64,000 bases of DNA, from assembly GCA_937996235.1 (NCBI GenBank), contig CALKVK010000009.1, forward strand, positions 434,001 to 498,000, written 5' to 3'. The notes beneath the pieces were generated by a model, which saw only the letters and a program-made list of their open reading frames with translations, made no database searches and was not told the origin of the DNA. The DNA comes from an uncultured bacterium. Its GTDB lineage: Bacteria; Planctomycetota; JAJSAM01; JAJVHW01. The translations under genes and the position numbers were made by a program. This document shows, piece after piece, positions 43,743-53,463 of this stretch (position 1 is the first letter of the stretch; every line of letters starts with the position of its first letter).

Positions 43743-44858
43743 CTATTCCTTCTCGTAGCTGGGTGCCGCCTTCTGCGGTTCGGAGCCGGGGGGAGGCGCC
43801 GCGTCCTCGACCGAGGTCTCCCGCAGCGACTGCACCGTCCCGCCGGGCCCGATCTCGAGCACGGCCAGGTTGCCCTGGCTGCGCAGACGGATCTGCTCCA
43901 CACCGGGGTGGAAGCGGCCGTCGAGCTTGCCGTCGCGGAAGTGGATGGTGCGGCCCGGGCCGTCGATCGCGACGTCCCCCGGCAGGTAGACGGGGTCCTG
44001 CACCGTCACGCCGCCGAAGCGGAAGTCGTCGATCACGCCCATCAGGTCCTGCCCGACCAGGAGGGGCGCCTCGGGCGCGCGGCGCAGGGGCCGCGTCTCC
44101 TCGACGGACGCCCGCTCGACCGGACCGTACCCGTCGTCGGTGCTCACCGTCAGGTGGCGCCGGTCGTAGCCGACCGTCACGCCGACCCACTTCCCCACGG
44201 GGAAGCGCGGGACGTTCGCCGTGACGCGCCGCTCCTCGCGCAGCCCGCCCTCGTCCACGCCGATGCGGGCCTCGATGGCCGCGGAGCCGTCGCGACGCGG
44301 CGCCAGGCGCACGTTGAACGCGTCGCCCTTGCTCACGAGCACGCAGGCGCGCGCCGCGTCGAGCCGTACCCAGACCGTCACGTACATCCCGTCGGTGACG
44401 TCGTAGGGCGCGTACGCGCGGCAGTCCACCGGGCTCCCGCGCAGCTGCAGCCCGCCGCCGAGGTGCCCGCCGTGCGGCAGGAGCTCCCCCGCGGACGTGT
44501 CGACGTCGAGCCCGTTCACGCTCGCGGCGAACGTGACCTCGCCGTCGGAGGTCGTGCGCGGCTCGAAGTGCAGTTCCTGCAGGATCTGCTCGGTGCGGCC
44601 GTACATCGCCTGGCTCACCGTGCCGTCCTCGCGCTTCATCTCGGGGTCGAGGACGAGCGCGGACGGAAAGCTCGACGACGAGTTGCGGACCTTGTTGACG
44701 AGGCCGCTCGCGTCGCCGAGCGCACGCTGGTAGGCCGTGCGCCTGCCCAGCTTCTGGAACGAGCCGATCCCGAGCGAGAGGAGCGTGGCGGCCAGCGTGA
44801 GCGTGACCAGGAGCTCCATGAGCGTGTAGCCGCCGCGGCCCGTGCGTCGCCTCGCCAT
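43743..44858 (-). CDS. GspH-like pseudopilin with LamG-like domain
   Basis: A 371-residue pseudopilin with cleavage site RGG/YTLMELLVTLTLAATLLSL (Glu at +5). Residues about 135-285 form a LamG/concanavalin-like domain: HLGGGLQLRGSPVDC, DGMYVTVWVRLD, GKWVGVTVGYDRRHLTVSTD, LLVGQDLMGVIDDFRFGGV. Usual GspH is about 170 residues. The ATG at 44858 has the strong site AGGAGGTGAC. A sandwich-type domain on a minor pseudopilin points to carbohydrate or protein binding at the pilus. Confidence 0.82.
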   Translation of the reverse strand: MARRRTGRGGYTLMELLVTLTLAATLLSLGIGSFQKLGRRTAYQRALGDASGLVNKVRNSSSSFPSALVLDPEMKREDGTVSQAMYGRTEQILQELHFEPRTTSDGEVTFAASVNGLDVDTSAGELLPHGGHLGGGLQLRGSPVDCRAYAPYDVTDGMYVTVWVRLDAARACVLVSKGDAFNVRLAPRRDGSAAIEARIGVDEGGLREERRVTANVPRFPVGKWVGVTVGYDRRHLTVSTDDGYGPVERASVEETRPLRRAPEAPLLVGQDLMGVIDDFRFGGVTVQDPVYLPGDVAIDGPGRTIHFRDGKLDGRFHPGVEQIRLRSQGNLAVLEIGPGGTVQSLRETSVEDAAPPPGSEPQKAAPSYEKE

Positions 44859-44932
44859 GTCACCTCCTGTGGGGCGCGTCCCCCGCGTCGGCGCAGAGTG
44901 CGCAAACGGCGGACCGGCGCGACGCCATGCGC

Positions 44933-45598
44933 TCAGTTGCCGAGGGCCCACCCGATGTCGTCGTCGGTGTTCGGCAGTCCGTCCGGGCCCATGCTGAAGA
45001 GCTGGAAACTCTGCTCCTGCAGGAAACCGCCGGTCTTCGTGGACTTCCACGGCGCCGCCTTGACCTCGGTCTCCACGTTGTTCTGCCGCGAGACGTACTT
45101 CTCGAACTTGGTCGCGTCCTTGTAGTCGCGCGCCGCGAAGTACACGAACGGGTTGCCCCAGAAGTCCACGAACTCGTAGAGCTGCGGGACGCTCAGGCGC
45201 CCGACCGTCTCCGCGACCTCGTCGTTGTCGGTGTTCGCGAGCGCGTCGTCGCCCAGGCCGGTCATGTCGGGCTGGACGCCGTTCAGGTTGAAGGCCACCC
45301 ACAGCGTCTCGATGCCGATGTTCGTCTCGTTCGGGACGCCCACCTTCTGCCCGAGCTTCTCCTCGCCGGGGTTCCGCCCGCGCAGCGCGCGCGTCTCGGT
45401 CGGCGGATAGCTGCCGAGCTGCTGCTTCACGGTCTCGAGCGCGGAGGCGATCGAGCTCAGGCGCTGCCTGGTGATGGTGTCCGCCTTCGCCTTGTTCGAC
45501 ATGCGGATGAAGACGGTGCCGCCGGCCGCGAGCATGCCGAGGATCGTGATCACGACGAGCAGCTCGATCAGCGAGAAGCCCTGGTTCCGCGTGCGCAT
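44933..45598 (-). CDS. gspG: Major pseudopilin, GspG-like
   Basis: A 221-residue major pseudopilin. The leader MRTRNQG is followed by the cleavage site G/FSLIELLVVITILGMLAAGG with Glu at +5. The C-terminal FSMGPDGLPNTDDDIGW matches the calcium-binding GspG signature (S-x-G-x-DG-x3-TDDDI). The ATG at 45598 has GGGGAG upstream; the longer frame adds an unlikely leader. It should form the pseudopilus shaft. Confidence 0.92.
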   Translation of the reverse strand: MRTRNQGFSLIELLVVITILGMLAAGGTVFIRMSNKAKADTITRQRLSSIASALETVKQQLGSYPPTETRALRGRNPGEEKLGQKVGVPNETNIGIETLWVAFNLNGVQPDMTGLGDDALANTDNDEVAETVGRLSVPQLYEFVDFWGNPFVYFAARDYKDATKFEKYVSRQNNVETEVKAAPWKSTKTGGFLQEQSFQLFSMGPDGLPNTDDDIGWALGN

Positions 45599-45690
45599 GC
45601 TGGTCTCCCCGTCCCGTGCGGGACGCCACCGTGCCGCCATCCGTCGCCCCGCCCGCCCCGTCGATGTCGCGCGCCGGCCGGGCAGGCACC

Positions 45691-48417
45691 TCAGTCGATC
45701 GAGCGCGTCAGCCGCACCCGGTCGATCCGCACCTCAACGTTCGTGCCGCGCTCGGCGTCGACCTGGAAGCCGAGCAGGACCTGCGAGTTCCGGGCCGACG
45801 CGAGCTGCGTGATCTCCACGACCTCGCCGAGCGGGCGGTCGTCGAGGGTCACCTGCCACCTGCCGGCCTCGTTGTCCACGCGGACCATCCGAATCGTGTG
45901 CCAGTCGCCGTCCGAGGGCCAGAGCAGGTTCTGACCGCTCTCGTCCTTGAGCTCGACCACCTCGAGGCCCTTGCTGTTCTTGCCGCCCGCCAGCCAGAGC
46001 TGGAGCGCCCGGTCGGCCGTCACGTGCAGGGCGAACTCGGCGCCCTGGCGGCCGCGGCCCGTCCCGCCGGGCGACTGGAGCGGCTCCTTGTAGACGTGCA
46101 TCCAGAAGCGCGTGTCGGAGGACATCAGCCGGATGCGCGCCTCCCACTTGCGGATGCGCCGCGCGTCCTCCGTGCGCTCGAAGTGCGTCGCGTTGCGCTC
46201 CTCGGCGGCCGACCTCGCCCCGCCCTTGACGAGGATGTAGCTGTCGTCGCCGGTCGCGACGCTGCTCACGGTGATGCCGTGGAGCGCGTCCTCCTCGTTC
46301 CAGCCGTTCAGCAGGCTCTGACCGGAGCGCTTGAACTCGTCCTGCCAGACGCGCAGGCCGTCCCACTCGTCGATCTGCTTGCGCAGGGCCTTCGCGTACT
46401 CCTTCGCGGCGTCGTCGACCTCGGTCCGGAGCGCGTTGTCGATCGCCTCGCGGACCGACTCCACCTCGGCGCCGTCGCGGAAGCGCGCGATCGCGAGCAG
46501 CAGCAGCGAGCGGCCGTCGCGGCGCGCGAAGCCGGTGCCCGTGGCGGTCGCGTCCTCGAGCAGGGCACGCGCCTCGGCGTTCCGTCCGGCGACGATCAGC
46601 ACGCGCACGTGCTGCCGCAGCAGCTCCACGTTCTGCGGCTCCTTGTCGCGGGCGCGGCCGAGCCGGTCCAGCGCGAGCTTGTGGTTCGGGGCGGGGAGCG
46701 CGGCGGCGGCGCCGCCGGCGAGGCGCAGTCCGTCGACGCAGCCGGGGCTCGCCTTGATGACCGCCTCCGCCAGCTCGAGCGCGGCGTCGGGCAGGTCGTC
46801 GCGCAGCTTCGAGGTGCCGAGCCGCAGGAGCACCCACGGATCGTGCGGCGCGCGCGTGCGCGCCGTCTCGAAGAGGTCGTTCGCGGCCACGAACTGGCCG
46901 CGCCGCTGCAGCACCTCGCCGAGGCCGACGACCGGGTCGAAGTAGTTGAGCGGATCGACCTCGATGCACGTGCGGAAGGCCTTCTCGGCCTCGTCGAGTC
47001 GATCGAGGGCGACCAGCGCCATCCCGAGGTTCGAGAGCGCGCGCGTCTCGGTGGGACGCGAGAGCGCGACGGCGGCGCGGAACGCGCGCTCGGCGTCCGC
47101 GAAGCGACCCAGGTAGTAGCGCACCGCGCCCAGCGTGAGCTGCGTGCGCACGTCGGTCTCCGACGACTGCGCGGCGCGCTCGGCGGCGGTCTGGGCCTTC
47201 GCGAAGTCGCCGCGGTGGACGAGGATGCGCGCCTCGCCCTCGTACCCGCGCGCCTGCGAGGCGCGGTCGGCCGCGCCCTGCACCTTGGCGAACTCCGCGA
47301 GCGCCGCGTCCCACTCGCCGCTCTCGTACAGGTTCTCGGCGAGTCCGATGCGGGCGGAGACGCTGCCGCCGTCCGCGGCGCGGACCCACAGGTCGCGGGC
47401 CGGGCCGTGGGCGCCCACGCGGTCCAGCGCGTTGGCGAGGGCCTCCGCCGCGACCAGGTCGTTCGGGTGCTCGGCCAGGAACTCCTGCAGCGTGGCGATC
47501 TCGCGCTCCGGATCGAACGCGGCGCGGCACACCGCCGCGATCTCGCGGGCGAGCGGGAGGTCGAACTTCAGCGCGCGCGCCTTCGCGAAGGTGTCCAGCG
47601 CGAGCCGCATCGCCTCGCGGAAGTAGCCGGGCTTGGCGGAGAGCGAGTTCGCCGCCCAGCGCGCCAGCTCGAGCAGCCCGGCGCGGTCGTCGTCGCGCAC
47701 CCCGCGACGGATGCGCTCCTCGTGGAACTCGTTCAGACAGCTGCGCTCGAGGTGCGCGGTCTGGTACGTCGAGCCCTGCTGCTCGGCCGTGATCTCGAAC
47801 CGGCCCATCTCGTCGCCCTTCTCGCTGATCTGGATGACCCAGAACTCGGCGGCGGGCCAGGTCTCGAGGATGGTCCAGACGGGCTTGTCCTTCAGCCTGC
47901 CGCTCGGCAGCAGCACGACCGGGATCTCGGTCCCGTCGCGCTTCACGAGGCGGGCGACCTTCGTGAGGTCGTACTTCGGCTTCGCCTTCAGGGGATCGAC
48001 GGCCTCGTCGTCCCCGTCGTCCGGCTCCTCGGGGGCGCTCCCGGTGTCGGTGTTCTCCGGGGGCGGAGCCGCCGCGGGGACCACGACGATCCGTTCGCGC
48101 TGCTTCGCCCAGCGGTCCGGCAGCGGCGCCGGCCACGGCAGGAGCCGCACGTACTCCGGGTCGAGCTCCGTCGGCAGCTCGAGAACCGGCGGCTCCTCGC
48201 GCTGCTCCGTGCGGCGCTCGCGGAGGTAGGAGCGGTCCGGCCAGCGCAGGTCGGCGAGCCCGGTCTGGGGGTCGTACACGACGTTCGTGCGGGCGTCGAC
48301 CTTGGAGCCCTCCGGCAGCGAGCCGCCGAGGACGCTCTCGTAGAGCCCCGAGTTCAGGTACGCGATGAGCGCTGCCGCCGCGATGGCGATGACCAGCAGG
48401 AGCTGTTCCTTCTTCAT
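45691..48417 (-). CDS. Membrane-anchored TPR protein with C-terminal LamG/DUF1080-like domain
   Basis: A 908-residue protein: one N-terminal membrane helix (QLLLVIAIAAAALIAYLNSG), a Pro/Asp/Glu-rich linker, a TPR array over about residues 240-690 (TETRALSNLGMALVALDRLD, EAEKAFRTCIEVDPLNYFDP), then a C-terminal beta-sandwich domain (RFWMHVYKEPL, EFALHVTADRALQLWLAGG, DWHTIRMVRVDNEAGRWQV). The last part resembles LamG/DUF1080 sugar-binding or glycosidase-like folds. It lies between the assembly proteins and GspG, so may be an assembly scaffold. Confidence 0.75.
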   Translation of the reverse strand: MKKEQLLLVIAIAAAALIAYLNSGLYESVLGGSLPEGSKVDARTNVVYDPQTGLADLRWPDRSYLRERRTEQREEPPVLELPTELDPEYVRLLPWPAPLPDRWAKQRERIVVVPAAAPPPENTDTGSAPEEPDDGDDEAVDPLKAKPKYDLTKVARLVKRDGTEIPVVLLPSGRLKDKPVWTILETWPAAEFWVIQISEKGDEMGRFEITAEQQGSTYQTAHLERSCLNEFHEERIRRGVRDDDRAGLLELARWAANSLSAKPGYFREAMRLALDTFAKARALKFDLPLAREIAAVCRAAFDPEREIATLQEFLAEHPNDLVAAEALANALDRVGAHGPARDLWVRAADGGSVSARIGLAENLYESGEWDAALAEFAKVQGAADRASQARGYEGEARILVHRGDFAKAQTAAERAAQSSETDVRTQLTLGAVRYYLGRFADAERAFRAAVALSRPTETRALSNLGMALVALDRLDEAEKAFRTCIEVDPLNYFDPVVGLGEVLQRRGQFVAANDLFETARTRAPHDPWVLLRLGTSKLRDDLPDAALELAEAVIKASPGCVDGLRLAGGAAAALPAPNHKLALDRLGRARDKEPQNVELLRQHVRVLIVAGRNAEARALLEDATATGTGFARRDGRSLLLLAIARFRDGAEVESVREAIDNALRTEVDDAAKEYAKALRKQIDEWDGLRVWQDEFKRSGQSLLNGWNEEDALHGITVSSVATGDDSYILVKGGARSAAEERNATHFERTEDARRIRKWEARIRLMSSDTRFWMHVYKEPLQSPGGTGRGRQGAEFALHVTADRALQLWLAGGKNSKGLEVVELKDESGQNLLWPSDGDWHTIRMVRVDNEAGRWQVTLDDRPLGEVVEITQLASARNSQVLLGFQVDAERGTNVEVRIDRVRLTRSID

Positions 48418-48430
48418 CGGGTGGTCCTCC

Positions 48431-49318
48431 TCAGCGCGCCGGCTCGAGGTAGCGGATGCCCAGGAGCCCGATCTTCGCCCGCACGCGGTCGTTGTCGGGC
48501 CGCTCGCGTTCGATCACGTCGATCGACTCGACGACCGTCATGCGCGAGAGCGGGTTGTTCGTGGAGTTGAGACCCGACAGCAGCACCCGCACCGCGTCCG
48601 GGTCGCCGCGCAGCGTCATCGAGACCGAGAAGGTCGAGTACATGGACATGTCGGCGTTGCGGTCCATGCGGCTCGGCCCGGTGCGGGGCGAGATCTTCAC
48701 GTCGGCGATCTCGTCGATCACGCCGCCGACGACGCCGTTGCCCGTGTCGACGTCGACCGAGACGTCGAGCGCGCGGCTCGTCGTCTCGACGACCAGCGCG
48801 AGCCCGTGGATCGCCGTCGCGACCTCGTCCTCCTGGAACGCGCCGGCCACGCCGAGGGTGTCGTCGATCGTGCGCCCCTGCTGGGCCGCGCGCGCAGCCA
48901 GGGCGCTGCGGGCCTCCTCCTTCAGCTCGTACAGGCACGTGAGCGCGAGCTGCTGGTAGAGCGAGACGTAGTAGTCGGCCTTCTGCGGGTTGCCGATGCG
49001 GCGCAGGATGGCCGTGACGTTCTCACGCACGTAGTCGACGTTCGTCGGCGCCGTGGCGGCGACCTTGGCGATCATCGCGGCGAGGTCCGCCTCGCCCTTC
49101 GTCGCGATCGCCTGCTGCGCGGCGATCGACTCGCGCGACGGCGCCTCGCCCTTGTCGAGCTTCTCGCGCAGCTGCCGCAGCCGCAGCTGGTTGTTGTCGT
49201 GCATCGCGTCGATGTCCTCGTAGAGGTTCGCGTGCACGATCCAGACGACGAGCAGCGCGATGCCGCCGACGACGCACTGGAGGATGAACGTCTTGTGGCG
49301 CTGCCAGATCTCGTCCAT
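48431..49318 (-). CDS. PilO/GspM-like inner-membrane assembly protein
   Basis: A 295-residue bitopic protein: short cytoplasmic tail, one helix (FILQCVVGGIALLVVWIVHA), a coiled-coil stretch (NNQLRLRQLREKLDKGEAPS) and a periplasmic ferredoxin-like part (STFSVSMTLRGDPDAVRVLL, LNSTNNPLSRMTVVESIDVI). The second part resembles the PilO pattern of a small residue-distance beta-alpha fold. It starts three bases after the PilM-PilN fusion, the usual M-N-O order. Confidence 0.75.
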   Translation of the reverse strand: MDEIWQRHKTFILQCVVGGIALLVVWIVHANLYEDIDAMHDNNQLRLRQLREKLDKGEAPSRESIAAQQAIATKGEADLAAMIAKVAATAPTNVDYVRENVTAILRRIGNPQKADYYVSLYQQLALTCLYELKEEARSALAARAAQQGRTIDDTLGVAGAFQEDEVATAIHGLALVVETTSRALDVSVDVDTGNGVVGGVIDEIADVKISPRTGPSRMDRNADMSMYSTFSVSMTLRGDPDAVRVLLSGLNSTNNPLSRMTVVESIDVIERERPDNDRVRAKIGLLGIRYLEPAR

Positions 49319-49321
49319 GGG

Positions 49322-51022
49322 TCAGTTCCCCTCGACGTTGCGGACGACCGCCTCCGGGAACTTCACCTCCCGGATGCGGAACTTGAAGGTGCCGCCGCCG
49401 GCCGGCTGGCTCTGGAGCCCGCCGATCTCGTCGTAGGCGAGACCCGGGGCCGCCTGCACCGCCGTGGAGATGCGCACGCCGAACGCCGAGTACGCCTGCT
49501 CGGGCGGCCGCTCGCCCGAGGCCTGGATCACGACCTCGAACTCGACCTCGGGCTGGTACTCGCGCTGGTCGTCGACCATCAGTTCCCGCAGCGACGACTT
49601 CTCCTTCACGATGTACAGCTCGTCGAAGCCGCTCGCGATCACGCTCTGGACGAGCGCCGTGATGCGCTCGTGCGCCGGTCCCATCGCCACGAGGCGCCGC
49701 AGCCGGAACTTCGCGTCGTTGACCGCGGCCACGCGCTCCTTCGCCGCGCGGTAGGCGTCGAAGTTCTTCACGAACTCGCGCTGGCGCTCGTCGAGCTTCG
49801 CGCGCTCCTCGAGCGCCCGCTGCTGCGCGCCTCCCGCGAGCACGAACGCGACGACCACGCCGACGAGCAGCGCCACCGCCGCGAGGATCATGGGCAGGGT
49901 CGCCTGCGCGAAGTGGCGCCGCTTGCGATCCGCCTCGGGCTGGACGGCCAGCTGGAAGGCCTCGGGATCCGCCGCCATCTGGGCGAGGCCGAGCGCCGCG
50001 CAGATCGCGCCCTGCTCCTGCTTGAGGGCCGCCTGCGCGTCGCTCGAGAGCGCGCTGACGTCGAGCCCCTCGGTCGGATCGAACAGCTCGACCGGGACGC
50101 CGAGGTTGCTCTCGAGGTACTCCGGGAGTCCACGCAGGCGCGCGCCGGCGCCCATGATCACGAGGCGGTCCGGGTTGCAGTCGGGGATCTTGGTCTGCGC
50201 CTTCGCGAACATCACCGACGAGTTGAAGGCGGAGACGAAGTGCCCGCCGACGCCCATCAGGTTGTTCGCGATCTTCTCCTCGCCCGAGTCGCGGTACTTC
50301 GCCTGGCCGCGGGGCATGATCGTGCCCTTCGTGACCTTGAGCTTCTCCGCCGTGGCGGCGTTGACGCGCATGTTCTGCGCGATGGCGTCGGTGAAGAGCT
50401 TGCTGCCGCCCGAGATGTTGCGCGCGAACACGAGCACCCCGGCGCGCGAGATCGCGACGTCCGTGTTCTCGTTGCCGATGTTCATGATCACGACGGTCTC
50501 GTCGTGGCGCAGGTGGCCGTTCTCCTTGTACGCCCACCAGCAGGCGACGGCGCGCGGGCAGCCGCCGAGCGCGTCGAGACCGGCCCCCCGCAGCGCCTCG
50601 AGCCGCGGCTTCAGGTACGCGTTCTTCGCGAGCGCGACGAGCACGACCTCGTCGCCCGACGTGGTGTCGTCGATCTCGAGCTTCGCGTAGGCCGCGGAGA
50701 CGTCGCCGCCGGACTGCTCGGCGACCTCCTGCACCTCGAAGTTCATGAGCATCTCGAGGCGCCAGTCCGGGACGGGCGGCACCGCGGTGTAGCGCACGAT
50801 GAGGTCGCGGCCCGAGAGGCTCACCAGCGCGCGCCCCTTCGCGCCGACCGACTGCACGGCCGCGCGGCCCTCGGCGACCCGTCGCGCGTCGGGGACGTCG
50901 TCGCCCTCGAGCGGCGCGGTGAGCGCCTTCAGGACCTGCCAGGAGCCGTCCTTCTGCTTGCGCACCTGCAGCACCCGGACGCTCCGGGAGCCGATCGATA
51001 CGCCGGTGCCGACCGCAGCCAT
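49322..51022 (-). CDS. PilM-PilN fusion (GspL-like assembly protein)
   Basis: A 566-residue protein. Residues 1-345 are an actin-like PilM domain: GTGVSIGSRSVRVLQV, VIMNIGNENTDVAISRAG, LVIMGAGARLRGLPEYL. A membrane helix follows (about 374-397; LPMILAAVALLVGVVVAFVL), then a coiled coil and a periplasmic PilN-like domain (QPEVEFEVVIQASG). The fusion gives a GspL-like layout. It should recruit the missing ATPase to the pseudopilus platform. ATG with AGGAGGAGCG upstream; it starts eight bases after the FHA protein. Confidence 0.88.
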   Translation of the reverse strand: MAAVGTGVSIGSRSVRVLQVRKQKDGSWQVLKALTAPLEGDDVPDARRVAEGRAAVQSVGAKGRALVSLSGRDLIVRYTAVPPVPDWRLEMLMNFEVQEVAEQSGGDVSAAYAKLEIDDTTSGDEVVLVALAKNAYLKPRLEALRGAGLDALGGCPRAVACWWAYKENGHLRHDETVVIMNIGNENTDVAISRAGVLVFARNISGGSKLFTDAIAQNMRVNAATAEKLKVTKGTIMPRGQAKYRDSGEEKIANNLMGVGGHFVSAFNSSVMFAKAQTKIPDCNPDRLVIMGAGARLRGLPEYLESNLGVPVELFDPTEGLDVSALSSDAQAALKQEQGAICAALGLAQMAADPEAFQLAVQPEADRKRRHFAQATLPMILAAVALLVGVVVAFVLAGGAQQRALEERAKLDERQREFVKNFDAYRAAKERVAAVNDAKFRLRRLVAMGPAHERITALVQSVIASGFDELYIVKEKSSLRELMVDDQREYQPEVEFEVVIQASGERPPEQAYSAFGVRISTAVQAAPGLAYDEIGGLQSQPAGGGTFKFRIREVKFPEAVVRNVEGN

Positions 51023-51030
51023 CGCTCCTC

Positions 51031-53463
51031 CTACTGCCCCAGCTCGCGCAGCGCGGCGGCCGCCTCGACCGCAGCCGGGGTGTCCGGATACCGCTTGACG
51101 ATGTCCTCGTACGCCGCGCGGGCCAGCCGCTTCATCCCGTTCTTGCGGAAGTCCGCCGCCTTGTCCACGAGGGGCGCGGCAGCGGCCTCGGCCAGCTGCC
51201 TGCTGCGCTTGGCCAGCGCCTCCTGCACGCGGACGAGGAGCTGCTCGGCGTCGGTGCTGCCGAAGCTCTCGCGGAGCGCGATGCACTCGTCGCGCGCCTC
51301 CTCGAGACCGGCGCGCTCCCCGTACTGGATGGCGCCCTCGGCGACCACGCGGACGCGGGCGAGGCGCGCGTCGCGGTCGGCCTCGAGGCCGTCGGCCTGG
51401 CGCAGCGCGTCCTGCTGGCGCGCGTCGCCCTCCGGGAACTCGTTCGCGAGGTCGCGGTACTTCGCGATCGCGACGCCGAAGTTGCGCTGCGCCTTCGCGC
51501 TCTCGGCCTCCGACCGCAGGCGGTCGCGGACGATGTCGAGGGCCTTGGCGTCCGTGTCGAAGCGCACGGCGAGCGGCGCCCCCGTGGGCGCGCCCACCGC
51601 GAGCGCGGCCGCGTCGCCGTCGGCGAGGAGGGCGAAGCGGAACGGGCCGTCGCTGCCGATCTCGTAGCGCTTCGTGTTCCCGACGCTGACGCGCCGCGCG
51701 GACTGCACGAAGCGCGTCTGCGACTCGCGGAACGAGCCCGCCTCGGTCCACACGCCGACGCCCTTCTCGAGGGCCGACTTCGGCACCACGCCGACCAGGC
51801 CCGCCCACTCCGGGAGCGTGCCGCGCAGCTCGACGAAGCGCGCCTCGGTCACGCCGATCTCGACCTGGAACTCGCTCGCGCTGCCGGCGTAGGGGTCGAA
51901 GAGCTGGCCCGAGAGCTTCACGGACGCCCCCGACGCGTCGATGCTGCGGAGCGCCGCGGTCCCGGCGCGGTCCGGGATCGCCTTGAAGTCGGCGCCCTTG
52001 CCGAACACGCCGCCGACGACCTGCAGGTCCTCGAGCAGGACGTCCGCGTCGCGCTTGACGGTGACGGCGCCGTCGCCGGCGACCGTGAGCGAGATGCCGC
52101 CGTCCGACACCGTGCGCGTGGCGTCGGTGCCGCCGGGGACGAAGAAGACGTCGTCGAAGTCGGCGCGTCCGCCGCCGTAGTTGACGAGCTGGATGCGGGC
52201 GCCGCTGGCGCTCGACGGCGGGACCACCGTCGCCGAGACCTCGGTCCACTCGGACGCGGTGACGAACGGCGTCGCGTTCATGCGCCGCGCGACGAGTCCG
52301 CCCTCGCCGGGGCCGGTACCCGTCCAGCGGATCCGCACGCCGCCCGCGGCGCCGTTCCGCGCGCGCACGAACGCCCCGAAGCGGTACGCCTTGCCCGGGC
52401 TGACCGTGTAGTCCTTCGCCGCGTACTCGACGACCGCGGGGCGCCCTTCGCCGCCGTCGCGCGAGACGCCGTAGCACGACGTGCCCTGCCGCGGCGCGTC
52501 CGTGCCGTACGAGCCGGCGACGGGGCCGCCCGCCTCGGGCGTCCAGCCCGAGCCCGGCGACTCGAAGGAGGGGTCCTCGGCGACGTTGCCCTCGACCGTC
52601 TCGAGCTTCGGCGCCTTGTCCGCGAACATCTCGGGGTTGTTGACGAACACGAAGGCGAGCACGCCGAGCACCGCGAACACGGCGACGACCGCCACGATCT
52701 GGCTGCGCCGCGCGCGCTGCACGCGCGTCATGTCCATCTCGGCGCGGAGCATGCCCCACTCCGAGCCGAGGTCGTCCACCGACGCCATCGCCTTCTCGAA
52801 GTCCGAGATCGACGGGTCCACGAACACGAGACGCTGGTCGCCGACGCGGATGCGCGCGCCGTGGGACAGCGGCGCCTCGGTGACGAGCTCGCCGTCGAGC
52901 AGCGTCCCGTTGGTGCTGCCGAGGTCGCGGAGCACGTAGCCGCCGCCCTCGCGCGCGATCTCGCAGTGGTACCCCGAGACCGCGGCGCTCTCGATCACGA
53001 CCGTGTTCGAGGAGCGCCGGCCGAACGTGATGCGCGGCTTGTCGAGCGCGAGGCGCTGACCGTCGCGGTCGCCGCCGGCGTACACGACGTAGCACTGCTC
53101 GCCGGAGCCCCCCGCCGCGCGCTTCGGCGCCGGGGCGCTGCCGATGGAGATCTCCTCCTCGATCTCCACGTCGCCGTCGTCGTGCTCGGCCCAGACCAGC
53201 TCCGTGTCGCCGATCGCGATGCGGTCGCCGTGCGCGAGGCGGTGGCGCTGCACCTTCTGGCCGTTCACGCGCGTGCCGTTCGTGCTGCCGAGATCGGTGA
53301 GTTCGTACGTCTTCGCGAGCTTCATGATCTGGCAGTGCCGACGCGACGCGCCCACCTCGGACTCGAGGGGGACGTCGTTCTGGGCGGCACGGCCGATCGA
53401 GCACGAGTCGCCGACGTCGACGGTGTGCTCACGCCCGTCGAGCGTGTAGGTCAGTCTCGGCAT
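51031..53463 (-). CDS. Double-FHA membrane protein with large periplasmic region
   Basis: An 810-residue protein. Two FHA domains lie in the cytoplasmic part: residues about 20-90 (IGRAAQNDV, GASRRHC, LGSTNGTRVNG) and 145-215 (FGRRSSNTV, VSGYHC, LGSTNGTLLDG), both with the phosphothreonine-contacting Arg/Ser/Asn. One helix follows (about 254-275), then a galactose-binding-like beta region (EDPSFESPGSGWTPEAGG, FRFGAFVRARN-type text) and a C-terminal helical TPR-like tail (RLARAAYEDIVKRYPDTPAA). It links phosphothreonine signalling to the pseudopilus. ATG with GGAGGAGATGC upstream. Confidence 0.85.
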   Translation of the reverse strand: MPRLTYTLDGREHTVDVGDSCSIGRAAQNDVPLESEVGASRRHCQIMKLAKTYELTDLGSTNGTRVNGQKVQRHRLAHGDRIAIGDTELVWAEHDDGDVEIEEEISIGSAPAPKRAAGGSGEQCYVVYAGGDRDGQRLALDKPRITFGRRSSNTVVIESAAVSGYHCEIAREGGGYVLRDLGSTNGTLLDGELVTEAPLSHGARIRVGDQRLVFVDPSISDFEKAMASVDDLGSEWGMLRAEMDMTRVQRARRSQIVAVVAVFAVLGVLAFVFVNNPEMFADKAPKLETVEGNVAEDPSFESPGSGWTPEAGGPVAGSYGTDAPRQGTSCYGVSRDGGEGRPAVVEYAAKDYTVSPGKAYRFGAFVRARNGAAGGVRIRWTGTGPGEGGLVARRMNATPFVTASEWTEVSATVVPPSSASGARIQLVNYGGGRADFDDVFFVPGGTDATRTVSDGGISLTVAGDGAVTVKRDADVLLEDLQVVGGVFGKGADFKAIPDRAGTAALRSIDASGASVKLSGQLFDPYAGSASEFQVEIGVTEARFVELRGTLPEWAGLVGVVPKSALEKGVGVWTEAGSFRESQTRFVQSARRVSVGNTKRYEIGSDGPFRFALLADGDAAALAVGAPTGAPLAVRFDTDAKALDIVRDRLRSEAESAKAQRNFGVAIAKYRDLANEFPEGDARQQDALRQADGLEADRDARLARVRVVAEGAIQYGERAGLEEARDECIALRESFGSTDAEQLLVRVQEALAKRSRQLAEAAAAPLVDKAADFRKNGMKRLARAAYEDIVKRYPDTPAAVEAAAALRELGQ

